64,000 nt of DNA. It comes from Gammaproteobacteria bacterium. Its GTDB lineage: Bacteria > Pseudomonadota > Gammaproteobacteria > Steroidobacterales > Steroidobacteraceae. The stretch lies in NCBI GenBank assembly GCA_017577615.1, contig PKRE01000003.1, positions 62,001 through 126,000 on the forward strand, written 5' to 3'. The notes beneath the pieces were generated by a model. That model was given only the letters and a program-made list of their open reading frames with translations. It searched no databases and was not told the DNA's origin. The position numbers and the translations under genes are program-made. Of the stretch, positions 1 to 7,584 are shown one piece after another; within the stretch, counting starts at the first letter, position 1; every line of letters starts with the position of its first letter.

Positions 1-123
1 GAATGCCTCCCCTTGCGGCGGCGCAAGCGCCAAGACTGCGAGAGCCAACATCGCCGCTGTCCTCACCGAGACGCTCCTGGGCGATGCTCGCATCGGTTCC
101 GCTGTGCCGTTCATGTTGTTCAT
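1..123 (-). CDS. N-terminus of an exported protein (truncated by window edge)
   Basis: An open frame runs from an ATG at 123 to the window edge and encodes 41 residues. It starts MNNMNGTAEPMRASPRS and continues with a hydrophobic stretch (AAMLALAVLALAPP) followed by QGEAF. That is a classical Sec signal peptide with likely cleavage after GEA. In-frame ATGs at 114 and 93 are alternative starts, and the one at 93 gives the most typical signal peptide. No earlier in-frame start exists before a stop at 199-201. The gene is divergent from the heme lipoprotein at 659. The mature protein lies outside the window, so its function is unknown. Confidence 0.5.
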   Translation of the reverse strand, partial: MNNMNGTAEPMRASPRSVSVRTAAMLALAVLALAPPQGEAF

Positions 124-141
124 GCCAGGTCCGGGTGGTTT

Positions 142-227
142 GTGATTCGTGACTTCTTTTTTGGGATCGGTGTGATCGGTCGCTCGACTGTCTGCTCCCT
201 AGTCTTCTCTATGGCGTCACGAATCAC
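142..227. repeat. 12-bp inverted repeat in a divergent intergenic region
   Basis: GTGATTCGTGAC at 142-153 is exactly mirrored by GTCACGAATCAC at 216-227, with 62 bases between. The arms contain the 7-mer GTGATTC. The pair lies in the 535-bp gap (124-658) between the leftward gene ending at 123 and the rightward lipoprotein gene at 659. It could therefore be an operator pair or a relic of repeat insertion. No convincing gene or sigma-70 promoter was seen elsewhere in 124-658. Confidence 0.4.
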
Positions 228-658
228 GAGTTCCTTCGCGTTCGCGCATTTGTCTAATGTTTTCCGACAGTCGCGCGAAATATACGCGGCACGACTCGAG
301 CGAGTAAGTGTCTCAAGTGTCAGACGTCGCCGTGCGGAGACAGTATGGGTAGCCTCGCGCGCGCGTATAGTCTCGCTGCCGCGATGCGACTTGCATTCAA
401 GCCAGCCTCCGCGGCGCAAAATGTGAGCGACGTCACGAACTCGAGCGATGACGTATCCAGCACGCACCTCTAATCAGGGTTTGTCTGGAGCGCTCTGTGA
501 CTGGCTTAACAGATGACAGAATATGTCGCGTCGATGATGCGTGATATTGACGTTCGTCGCTGCTGCTTCAGGGATGAGCAATTGTTGGTTTCGGCACGCA
601 ACTCGTCAGCACGCCAAGATCGCACTGAACAATAAATCGGACCGACCCGGAGTACACA

Positions 659-3433
659 ATGCCTGGCCACGCCAAGGGCGTTCGAGTCATCTCGCGCAGT
701 GCTCATGCCTCCCCGCTGGGCGCCTCACTCTTTGCGACCTGCTGCATGTTGGCGCTCTCCGCGTGTGACAGCAGCACGGGCGGCACCGACGTCACGATCG
801 GCAGCGGTCAGAACATGGACCCCGTGACGCTGGACTTCCCGGTGTTCTACATCAAACGTCCGTTGCCCGAGGAGAACGTTCGTGAACGTGATGCGCGCGA
901 GCTCCTGCGCTTCGAGATCGGCGCAGATTTATATATGCGCGATCGCGCTTCGCCGTCTGCTGCGGACGTCAATCTCACCGGGGAGATCACCCAAGGGCGT
1001 GGCGACGTCCGTTATCTCAGCGTGAGCTTCGACGGCACGAAGGTGCTGTTTTCGATGCGCGCCCCATTCATCGAAGGCGCCGATGAAGAAGACCAACCGA
1101 CTTGGAACATCTGGGAGTACGACACGACGACACGTGTTCTGCGCCGAGTGATTGCCTCCGACACGATCGCCGAAGAGGGTCACGACATCATGCCCCACTA
1201 CCTGCCGGACGGGCGTATCGTGTTCACGTCCACGCGGCAGCGTCAGTCGCAAGCGATCTTGCTGGACGAAAGCAAGCCGGCCTTCACTGCGCAGACAGAA
1301 AGCCTGCAGTTTCGCGAGCCCGCCTTTGTGCTGCACGTGATGAATGCGGACGGCACGGATATCAAACAGATCTCATTCAATCAGAGCCACGACCTTTATC
1401 CGTCCGTGCTTGCCAATGGCAAGATCGTCTTCACGCGCTGGGAACATCACATCGACGATGACCAGTTCGACATTTACACGATCAATCCGGACGGCACGGG
1501 GCTCGAGCTCCTCTACGGCGCGCAGAGCCACAACACGGGCACGCCAGATCCGAGATCTGGCAACCCATCGCGGATCGAGTTCATGCAACCCAGGCCGATG
1601 CCGGACGGGCGCACCCTTGCACTCATCCGTCCCTCTCGCGGCACGAACGAAGGCGGCGATCTGGTCCTCATCGATACAGTGAACTTCGTCAACAACACAC
1701 AACCCACCGCCGCCAACGCCGGTTTGCCTGGTCCGGCCCAGCAGCGGGCGTTGCCGACCGACGTGCGCACCATTCCGGGGCCTTCCCCCGGCGGTCGTTA
1801 CCGCATGGCCTCACCGTTGTTCGACGGCACTGATCGGCTGCTTGTGAGCTGGTCACAGTGCCGCTTGATCGAAAACTCCCGCATTGTCCCGTGCACGAGC
1901 GAGCGGCTCGCGAGGCCGGACGCGGTCGAGGCGCCGCCGCTCTACGGGATCTATGTCTATGACACTCGCGACAACACCCAGCGCCCGATCGTCGCCCCTG
2001 AGGAGGGCTTCGCCTATACAGAGGTCGTTGCCGCTGCGGCGCGCGAGCTGCCTCCCGTGATCCTCGATCGCGTGCCCGGCGTCGATTATCCGAGCGACCT
2101 GCAAGACGTCGGCATCTTGCACATCCGCAGCGTGTACGACGTGGACGGACGTGATCTTGCTCCAGGCGGTATCGAAGCCGTGCGCAACCCAGCTAACAAT
2201 GCTTACGCCGACCGCCCGGCGCGCTTCTTGCGCATCGAGAAAGCCGTTTCGCAGCCCGACGATGACGTGCGCGAGGTGCCCAACACGGCGTTCGGGCCGA
2301 ACCGCGCGCTCGGCATGCGCGAAATCCTTGGCTATGCGCCGATCGAGCCGGATGGCTCAGTCAAAGTGAAGGTGCCGGCCAACGTCGCATTCAGCATCTC
2401 GATCGTCGACGCGCACGGCCGCCGCTTGGCCGGCGTGCTCGGAAGTCGCCATACGAACTGGCTTCAGGTCAGACCAGGCGAAGTGCTCGAATGCAACGGC
2501 TGCCACGATCCGAATGCCAATCCGCCAATCTCGCACGGCCGCAGCGGATTGTTTGCATCCGTGAATCCGGGTGCACCGACAACCGGGAATGCGTTCCCGA
2601 ACACGAGGTCCGAGCTGTTCGCCGACATGGGCGAGACGATGGCGGAGGCGCGCAACCGCGTCATGTGCAGCGGCGCCTGCGAGCCGAGCGTGAACATCGG
2701 TTTCCGCGACCCTTGGCCGGAGATGTCCTCGGCCGCCGAAGAGGTGGACATGTGCTACACCACGACGGCGCGCGGCTTCCCAAGCGATCCAGCCGATCCG
2801 ACTCAATTCTTCGATTGCGGCAGCATCAACGCGCGAGCGTTGCCGCTGACCGTGCCGCCCCCGACCACCACGAGCTGCTTGTCTCAATGGACGGCCGCCT
2901 GCCGCATCACGATCCACTATCCCATCCATATTCATCCGCTCTGGAGCGCAGACCGCTCGGATCGTGACGGCGATGGCGTTCCCGATGCGATCGACGGCAC
3001 CTGCACGAGCTGTCACGCGCCGGTCGATCGCACCGGTGACGGAATCGTCGATGTGCCGGCAGGAGATCTCGACCTTTCGGATGGCCTGTCCGACGAGCAA
3101 CCGGATCACCTCCGTGCCTATCGGCAACTGCTGTTCAGCCGCCGCGGCCAACGCGTGAACGACATGGGTCAGCTCGAAGATGAGTGCATTCAGACCGAGG
3201 TCGACCCAGTGACGATGGTGGAGACCTGCGTCGCATACCGCATTGTCCCGGCATCCATGAGCGTCCAGGGCGCCCGTGCCTCCGCTCGGTTTTTCAACAC
3301 GATGCTGGGGGTGACGGTCGGAACCATCGACCATAGCGACTTCATGTCGCCAAGTGAGTTACGCTTGCTGGCTGAATGGCTAGACATCGGCGCCCAGTAC
3401 TACAACGACCCATTCGCCGTGCCGGAGAATTGA
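659..3433 (+). CDS. Di-heme lipoprotein of the hydrazine-synthase alpha-like family
   Basis: The 924-residue product begins with a lipoprotein signal peptide. The lipobox is LSAC, with lipidated Cys36. The middle part resembles a TolB/PD40-type propeller, with repeated 'PDGRIVFTSTR' and 'NADGTDI' blades at about residues 85-480. The C-terminal third carries two heme-c motifs, CNGCH at residues 612-616 and CTSCH at 782-786. The second follows an acidic repeat (DRDGDGVPD) typical of calcium-binding loops. By architecture it belongs with HzsA-related proteins, which are widespread outside anammox bacteria and mostly uncharacterised. The ATG is preceded by GGAG at a good distance. The stop overlaps the next start by one base, so it heads an operon of surface proteins. 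An electron-transfer or substrate-oxidising role in the periplasm or at the outer membrane is inferred. Confidence 0.75.
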   Translation: MPGHAKGVRVISRSAHASPLGASLFATCCMLALSACDSSTGGTDVTIGSGQNMDPVTLDFPVFYIKRPLPEENVRERDARELLRFEIGADLYMRDRASPSAADVNLTGEITQGRGDVRYLSVSFDGTKVLFSMRAPFIEGADEEDQPTWNIWEYDTTTRVLRRVIASDTIAEEGHDIMPHYLPDGRIVFTSTRQRQSQAILLDESKPAFTAQTESLQFREPAFVLHVMNADGTDIKQISFNQSHDLYPSVLANGKIVFTRWEHHIDDDQFDIYTINPDGTGLELLYGAQSHNTGTPDPRSGNPSRIEFMQPRPMPDGRTLALIRPSRGTNEGGDLVLIDTVNFVNNTQPTAANAGLPGPAQQRALPTDVRTIPGPSPGGRYRMASPLFDGTDRLLVSWSQCRLIENSRIVPCTSERLARPDAVEAPPLYGIYVYDTRDNTQRPIVAPEEGFAYTEVVAAAARELPPVILDRVPGVDYPSDLQDVGILHIRSVYDVDGRDLAPGGIEAVRNPANNAYADRPARFLRIEKAVSQPDDDVREVPNTAFGPNRALGMREILGYAPIEPDGSVKVKVPANVAFSISIVDAHGRRLAGVLGSRHTNWLQVRPGEVLECNGCHDPNANPPISHGRSGLFASVNPGAPTTGNAFPNTRSELFADMGETMAEARNRVMCSGACEPSVNIGFRDPWPEMSSAAEEVDMCYTTTARGFPSDPADPTQFFDCGSINARALPLTVPPPTTTSCLSQWTAACRITIHYPIHIHPLWSADRSDRDGDGVPDAIDGTCTSCHAPVDRTGDGIVDVPAGDLDLSDGLSDEQPDHLRAYRQLLFSRRGQRVNDMGQLEDECIQTEVDPVTMVETCVAYRIVPASMSVQGARASARFFNTMLGVTVGTIDHSDFMSPSELRLLAEWLDIGAQYYNDPFAVPEN

Positions 3434-4176
3434 TGAGTTCGCGGCGCTCGCTGCTATTGCTGCTCGTCTTGTTGTTTGCAGCGAGTGCAAACGCTGATGC
3501 TCGTGCGCGCAAAGTCCTGGTCGCCGATCCGTTCATCGAGCTGCACACGGGCCCCGGCCGCGGCTATCCCATCTTCCACGTCGTCGAGCGCGGCCGCGAG
3601 GTCGAGATCATCAAGCGCCGCACGGATTGGTTCCGGGTCAGGACCGATCGCGGGGTGGAAGGCTGGGTAGCGCGCGAGCAAATGCTCGCCACGCTGGAGT
3701 CGACGGGCGAGCCCATCGACCTGCAGGAACCCACTCGCGAGAACTACATGAGCCGGCGCTGGCAGGGTGGCGTGATGGCGGGCGACTTCGGCGGCGCCAG
3801 TCTCATCTCAGCGTTCGGCGGCTATGCCTTCAGCGACCACCTGTCCATCGAGCTCACCGTCAATCACATCCTGGGAGAATTCTCCAACGGTTACAGCGCG
3901 ACGATCGGGCTGATGCACGTGTTCGTGCCCGAATGGCGTATCTCGCCTTACTTCACGCTCGGCACCGGCATCATCTATACCGAGCCGAAGTCCACGCTCG
4001 TGCAGGTCGAAGATCGCAACGATCAGATTGGCTACGTCGGCGGCGGGTTACAGCTTTACCTGACGCGCCGTTTCATGTTGCGCTCGGAATATCGGAACAA
4101 TGTCATTTTCACGGAGCGCGACGACAACGAGGAAGTAGACGAATGGAAGTATCTCGGCTTCGCGTTCTTTTTCTGA
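3433..4176 (+). CDS. SH3-domain outer-membrane beta-barrel protein
   Basis: The ATG at 3433 overlaps the previous stop by one base (TGATGA) and is preceded by GGAG. The 247-residue product has a clear signal peptide (RRSLLLLLVLLFAASANA). A bacterial SH3 domain follows at about residues 28-85 (LHTGPGRGYPIFHVV, WFRVRTDRGVEGWV). The rest is a small beta-barrel with alternating aromatic strands, ending KYLGFAFFF. The terminal Phe is the usual BAM recognition signal. Proteins of this build are commonly annotated as SH3 domain-containing proteins or OMPs. It probably anchors or organises the heme lipoprotein at the outer membrane, but that role is inferred from operon position only. Confidence 0.75.
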   Translation: MSSRRSLLLLLVLLFAASANADARARKVLVADPFIELHTGPGRGYPIFHVVERGREVEIIKRRTDWFRVRTDRGVEGWVAREQMLATLESTGEPIDLQEPTRENYMSRRWQGGVMAGDFGGASLISAFGGYAFSDHLSIELTVNHILGEFSNGYSATIGLMHVFVPEWRISPYFTLGTGIIYTEPKSTLVQVEDRNDQIGYVGGGLQLYLTRRFMLRSEYRNNVIFTERDDNEEVDEWKYLGFAFFF

Positions 4177-4847
4177 TCGCGCTGTGCACGTGCGTGCTGC
4201 CCGGCTGCGCATGGCTCGGCCGCGGCGGCGACACACCGCCCCGGCCAGTCTCGACCGAGCAGGCCAGTATCACGGGCGAGCCCGCATCGGATCGCCCGAT
4301 CATCGAGCCGCAGGTGGAGCGACGCGAAATCAAGAGACCGCGCATCGATACCGAAGATTTTGAGCTGGGTGCCTTCGTCGGTGTCCTCAGCATCGAGGAC
4401 TTCGAGAGCAACGTGGTCTATGGCGCGCGGCTCGCCTACCACCTCACGGAGGATTTCTTCCTGGAAGCAACGGTCGGGCAGTCTCGCGCGGGACGCACCA
4501 GCTACGAGAATCTTTCCGGCTCGGCCGAGCTGCTGAGAGACTCCGAGCGAGACTACACGTACTACGCGCTCTCAGCCGGTTGGAATGTGCTGCCTGGCGA
4601 GGTGTTCATCGGCAGGAACCGAGCATACAACTCTGCCTTTTATCTGATTGCAGGCATCGGCAGCACGCGCTTCGCCGGCGACGATCGCTTCACGGTAAGC
4701 GGAGGATTCGGCTACCGCATTCTGCCGAGCGACTGGATCGCCGTGCACTTCGACGTGCGCGATCATGTCTATGACATCGATCTTCTGGGCAAGAAGAAGA
4801 TCGTCAATAACTTAGAAGCGCATCTCGGTCTGTCGATTTTCTTTTGA
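4143..4847 (+). CDS. Lipoprotein with outer-membrane beta-barrel domain
   Basis: The chosen ATG at 4143 lies inside the 3' end of the preceding gene (34-base overlap) and has GAGGAAG upstream. It gives a 234-residue protein with a lipobox LPGC (Cys22), a proline-rich linker (GGDTPPRPVSTEQ), then repeated beta-strands with glycine/aromatic alternation ending HLGLSIFF. The longer open frame upstream of 4143 is a shadow of the SH3 gene. It resembles the 'outer membrane beta-barrel domain' proteins found next to SH3-barrel partners in proteobacteria and myxobacteria. Having both a lipid anchor and a barrel-like C-terminus is unusual. Close coupling suggests a stoichiometric partner of the SH3 barrel. 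Confidence 0.7.
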   Translation: MEVSRLRVLFLIALCTCVLPGCAWLGRGGDTPPRPVSTEQASITGEPASDRPIIEPQVERREIKRPRIDTEDFELGAFVGVLSIEDFESNVVYGARLAYHLTEDFFLEATVGQSRAGRTSYENLSGSAELLRDSERDYTYYALSAGWNVLPGEVFIGRNRAYNSAFYLIAGIGSTRFAGDDRFTVSGGFGYRILPSDWIAVHFDVRDHVYDIDLLGKKKIVNNLEAHLGLSIFF

Positions 4848-4960
4848 GCGACCATGTGGCGGATGTCTCTCGATGCCGTGTGGGTGGACCTCTCGAGGTG
4901 GCTCTAGCCCATCGGACCTTCACTTGCGCATCGAAGCTGAGCAGCAGGAGGTACACCAAG

Positions 4961-5458
4961 ATGCCGTCACCGAGCTTCAAGCACTGGGTTTGCGCCGCCG
5001 CACTGAGCATGGCGCTCATCGTCGCTGCGAACGCAAGCACATCCGTCGCACCGACGTTCAGCCTGCCGTCGCGCAATGGCGACATCGTGTCTCTCGAGGA
5101 CTTGCGCGGTCAGGTCGTGATGATCAACTTTTGGGCAAGCTGGTGCGGCCCGTGTCGTCAGGAGATGCCGCTTCTCGATCAAATGCACAAGCGTTACAGT
5201 TCTCTCGGCTTCACGTTGCTGGGCGTGAACGTCGAAGAGAACACGAAGGATGCGGAGCGCTGGCTTGAGCAAACGCCGGTATCGTTCCCGATCTTGTTCG
5301 ACAGAGACAGTAAGGTGAGTCAGCTCTACAACGTGAGCGCGATGCCGAGCACGGTGTTCATCGATCGCAAGGGCAACATTCGCTACGTGCACCGCGGCTA
5401 CAAGCCCGGCGACGAGAGCGAGTACTTGAACCAGATCCGCGCGCTGTTGAAGGAGTGA
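4961..5458 (+). CDS. TlpA-family thioredoxin (periplasmic disulfide reductase)
   Basis: The ATG at 4961 is chosen because a strong AGGAGG lies 10 bases upstream and it yields a proper signal peptide (WVCAAALSMALIVAANA). The upstream extension to 4844 has neither. The 165-residue protein has the TlpA/ResA fold signature (PTFSLPSRNGD, VVMINFWASWCGPC). The redox pair is Cys62 and Cys65, and the cis-proline loop is SAMPSTVFID. It would act in the periplasm, keeping cysteines reduced. Candidate clients encoded nearby are the CXXCH heme sites of the lipoprotein at 659 and the GGCGCN tail of the DUF4266 protein at 5858. It lies 113 bases after the barrel gene, probably in the same transcription unit. 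Confidence 0.85.
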   Translation: MPSPSFKHWVCAAALSMALIVAANASTSVAPTFSLPSRNGDIVSLEDLRGQVVMINFWASWCGPCRQEMPLLDQMHKRYSSLGFTLLGVNVEENTKDAERWLEQTPVSFPILFDRDSKVSQLYNVSAMPSTVFIDRKGNIRYVHRGYKPGDESEYLNQIRALLKE

Positions 5459-5640
5459 AGAGGGCACCGGGGCTGGAGGCTGGAGCAGGAATCGGCGCGC
5501 GATGCCGCGCACAATGCTCGCAGACATGAGCCACCGTACCCGGCCTGTCATGATAATGAGCTTGCCGCTCGCGACGCCTTCACGCAAGCCGTTTTGTGTA
5601 AGAGGGACGCAATGACTAGAGCCTGCAACCCAACACTTTC

Positions 5641-5856
5641 AGTCCCCCGTTGCGGAGAAGCGCGGGCTCACCACTCCCTCCCCGGTTGCGGGGACGTGGC
5701 ATCTAAACACTCCCTCTCCGGTTGTGAGGAAGTGGCATCTCAACATTCCCTCCCCCGCTGCGGGGAAGCGGCATCTCAACATTCCCTCCCCCGCTGCGGG
5801 GAAGCGGCATCTCAACATTCCCTCCCCCGCTTGCGGGGGAGGGTCAGGGAGGGGGC
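5641..5856. repeat. Repeat array 1: 36-bp tandem units ending in a perfect palindrome
   Basis: About five degenerate copies of a 36-bp unit (cattccctcccccgctgcgg, then ggaagcggcatctcaa) run in direct orientation. The array ends in a full-length element at 5820-5856. That element is CCCTCCCCCGC (5820-5830), TT, then GCGGGGGAGGG (5833-5843), an 11-bp perfect hairpin, followed by TCA and GGGAGGGGGC. The last block lies directly before the DUF4266 ATG at 5858. The 36-bp unit reads through without stops as a 12-residue repeat, but there is no sign it is a gene. Upstream, 5465-5490 carries heptad repeats of the GGGGCTG type. Confidence 0.85.
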
Positions 5857-5857
5857 A

Positions 5858-6094
5858 ATGGCTCCAACCTCGCGAGCGTCAGCATTGCTTGCTGCATGCG
5901 CTGTGCTCGCACTCACCGGCTGCGGCAACATCGAACCATGGGTCAAGCCATACGAGCGGCAGGCGTTCGCCGACCCCATCATGTCGTTCGATCCGCATCC
6001 CATCTCCAGCTCGTACATGCACCATGTTTTCGAAGCGCGCGAAGGCGCACGCGGTGCGCTCGGCAGCGCAGGCGGCGGCTGTGGGTGTAATTGA
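5858..6094 (+). CDS. DUF4266 small lipoprotein with Cys-rich C-terminal tail
   Basis: This 78-residue protein has a lipoprotein signal peptide with lipobox LTGC (Cys22), then NIEPWVKPYERQAFADPIM, a hallmark of DUF4266. A conserved middle (HPISSSYMHHVFEAREGARG) is followed by a glycine-rich end, SAGGGCGCN. The paired cysteines at the tail are characteristic of the family. The ATG at 5858 is the only start that gives a lipoprotein. Its Shine-Dalgarno (GGAGG at 5848-5852) is part of the repeat element. From memory, DUF4266 genes usually sit beside DUF3570, a thioredoxin and apbE. The first two neighbours are present and apbE is at 15709. Its function is unknown. A redox-active or modified tail is plausible. 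Confidence 0.8.
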   Translation: MAPTSRASALLAACAVLALTGCGNIEPWVKPYERQAFADPIMSFDPHPISSSYMHHVFEAREGARGALGSAGGGCGCN

Positions 6095-6193
6095 CTTGAG
6101 AGCTGTGGCTGCTGTGCGCTCACCAGAGATTGTCTAATACCGTTCTACTGAACGCCAGTGCGCTGGATCACAAGCGGCACGGTAGAGCACGAG

Positions 6194-7420
6194 ATGTTCG
6201 CGAATCCATCCATGCCAGAGCCCAATGACCAGAGCCGCTGCACATCGTTTTGGCACGCTCTCTTTGTCTCTGCCTGCCTGCTTACCGCGCTGCTCGCTCT
6301 GACTTGGTCTCAGCGCGCACCAGCGGCGGTGCTCCCGGAGGATCGTGCGGACGTGCTTTATCACCGCTACGAAGGTGGCGGCGTGACGATTCACGGACCG
6401 TCAGTCCTCGTGCGCAAGAAGATGGCGGAGAAGTATTCCGTCAGCGCGAGCTACTACGTCGACATGGTGACGAGCGCCTCCATCGACGTCGAAGTGAGCG
6501 GCGCGAGCGAATACAAAGAAGAGCGCACGCAATACGGTCTCGGCTTCGATTACTTGCGCGGCAAGACCACTTACAGCCTCGGCTATACGAACTCGGACGA
6601 GAACGATTACGAAGCCGAGACTTTCAGCTTCAACATCGCCCAAGACTTGTTCGGCGATCTCACGACCATTTCGATGGGCTTCTCGCGCGGATGGGACGTC
6701 GTGCGCAACGTCACCGATCCGACATTCGAGGAGGACATTGATCGCTGGAGCTATCGTGTCGGCGTGACCCAGATCCTCACCAAGACCCTGATCGCGAATC
6801 TCGGATACGAGGTCATCACCGACGAAGGATATCTGAACAACCCATACCGCTCGTTCCGTTACAAGAATCCGACGAACGAGCAGCTGTTCTTGTTGGAACG
6901 AGAGATCTATCCGCGCACGCGCACGAGCAATGCGGTGGCGCTCAACGCAAAGTACTACCTGCCATATCGTGCGGCGTTGAGCGGCGGTTACCGGTACTTC
7001 ACCGACACGTGGGGCATTGAGGCCGACACGTTCGAGATCGGTTACTCGCATCCGATCGGACCCTGGACCTTGGAATTCGCATACCGTTACTACTCACAGG
7101 ATCGCGCGGATTTCTACAGCGATTTGTTCGAGCGTCGCGACCAGCAGAACTTCATGGCACGCGACAAGGAGCTGGCCACGTTCTCGAGCCATCGCGTCCG
7201 TCTCGGCGGCACGTATGAGTTCGCACCCGCAGGTATCGGCTTCATCAAGAAAGGGTCGGCGAGCCTGTTCTACGATCGCATCGAGTTCGACTACGAGGAT
7301 TTTCGCGACGCACGTTATTCGATGGATGTGTCCGCCGAGAACTTTGTTCCCGCGGGCGAGGAGCCGTTCTATCGTTTCGGCGCGAACGTGATTCAGGCGT
7401 TCATCTCCATCTGGTTCTAG
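6194..7420 (+). CDS. DUF3570 outer-membrane beta-barrel protein
   Basis: The 408-residue product from the ATG at 6194 has a long signal peptide (h-region ALFVSACLLTALLALTWS, cleavage after APAA). It then shows the DUF3570 signature VLYHRYEGGGVTIHGPS, SVSASYYVDMVTSAS and YKEERTQYGLGFDYLRG. Many aromatic-alternating strands end in AFISIWF, fitting a barrel of about 16 strands. A GTG at 6158 in the same frame is an alternative start but adds nothing recognisable. Residues 90-96 (DMVTSAS) resemble the Dxx[ST]GAT flavinylation motif of ApbE substrates. The gene follows DUF4266 by 99 bases. It is likely an outer-membrane component of the same redox cassette. The molecular role is unknown. Confidence 0.8.
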   Translation: MFANPSMPEPNDQSRCTSFWHALFVSACLLTALLALTWSQRAPAAVLPEDRADVLYHRYEGGGVTIHGPSVLVRKKMAEKYSVSASYYVDMVTSASIDVEVSGASEYKEERTQYGLGFDYLRGKTTYSLGYTNSDENDYEAETFSFNIAQDLFGDLTTISMGFSRGWDVVRNVTDPTFEEDIDRWSYRVGVTQILTKTLIANLGYEVITDEGYLNNPYRSFRYKNPTNEQLFLLEREIYPRTRTSNAVALNAKYYLPYRAALSGGYRYFTDTWGIEADTFEIGYSHPIGPWTLEFAYRYYSQDRADFYSDLFERRDQQNFMARDKELATFSSHRVRLGGTYEFAPAGIGFIKKGSASLFYDRIEFDYEDFRDARYSMDVSAENFVPAGEEPFYRFGANVIQAFISIWF

Positions 7421-7584
7421 GCGCGGTTGGGCCTCGGCTGACCTCCCCGTCCTCCCGCGCGAGTGCGGGACCGATACATTCGAGCACACCGCGCCGCGAC
7501 CCGAGCCCCAGACCCATTAAGATGCTCCTCGTCCGCGAATACGGCCCGCGAGTCAAGAGGCGCGACTCACGAGCAATTCAAAGC

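Noticed and set aside
13..467. Two overlapping open frames (13-426 plus, 120-467 minus) as genes
   Set aside because: Arg/Ser-rich composition with no domain, no ribosome-binding site, and they overlap the better-supported signal-peptide frame at 1-123.
659..3433. True hydrazine synthase alpha subunit (anammox)
   Set aside because: Only the general architecture and two CXXCH sites match. No beta/gamma subunits or hydrazine dehydrogenase are nearby, and the genome context is gammaproteobacterial.
5641..5856. CRISPR array
   Set aside because: Units are direct 36-bp tandem repeats with near-identical linkers, so there are no distinct spacers. No cas gene is present, and similar arrays recur without leader sequences.
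5594..5857. N-terminal extension of DUF4266 through the repeats
   Set aside because: It would encode repetitive repeat-derived sequence in front of a perfect lipoprotein signal peptide.
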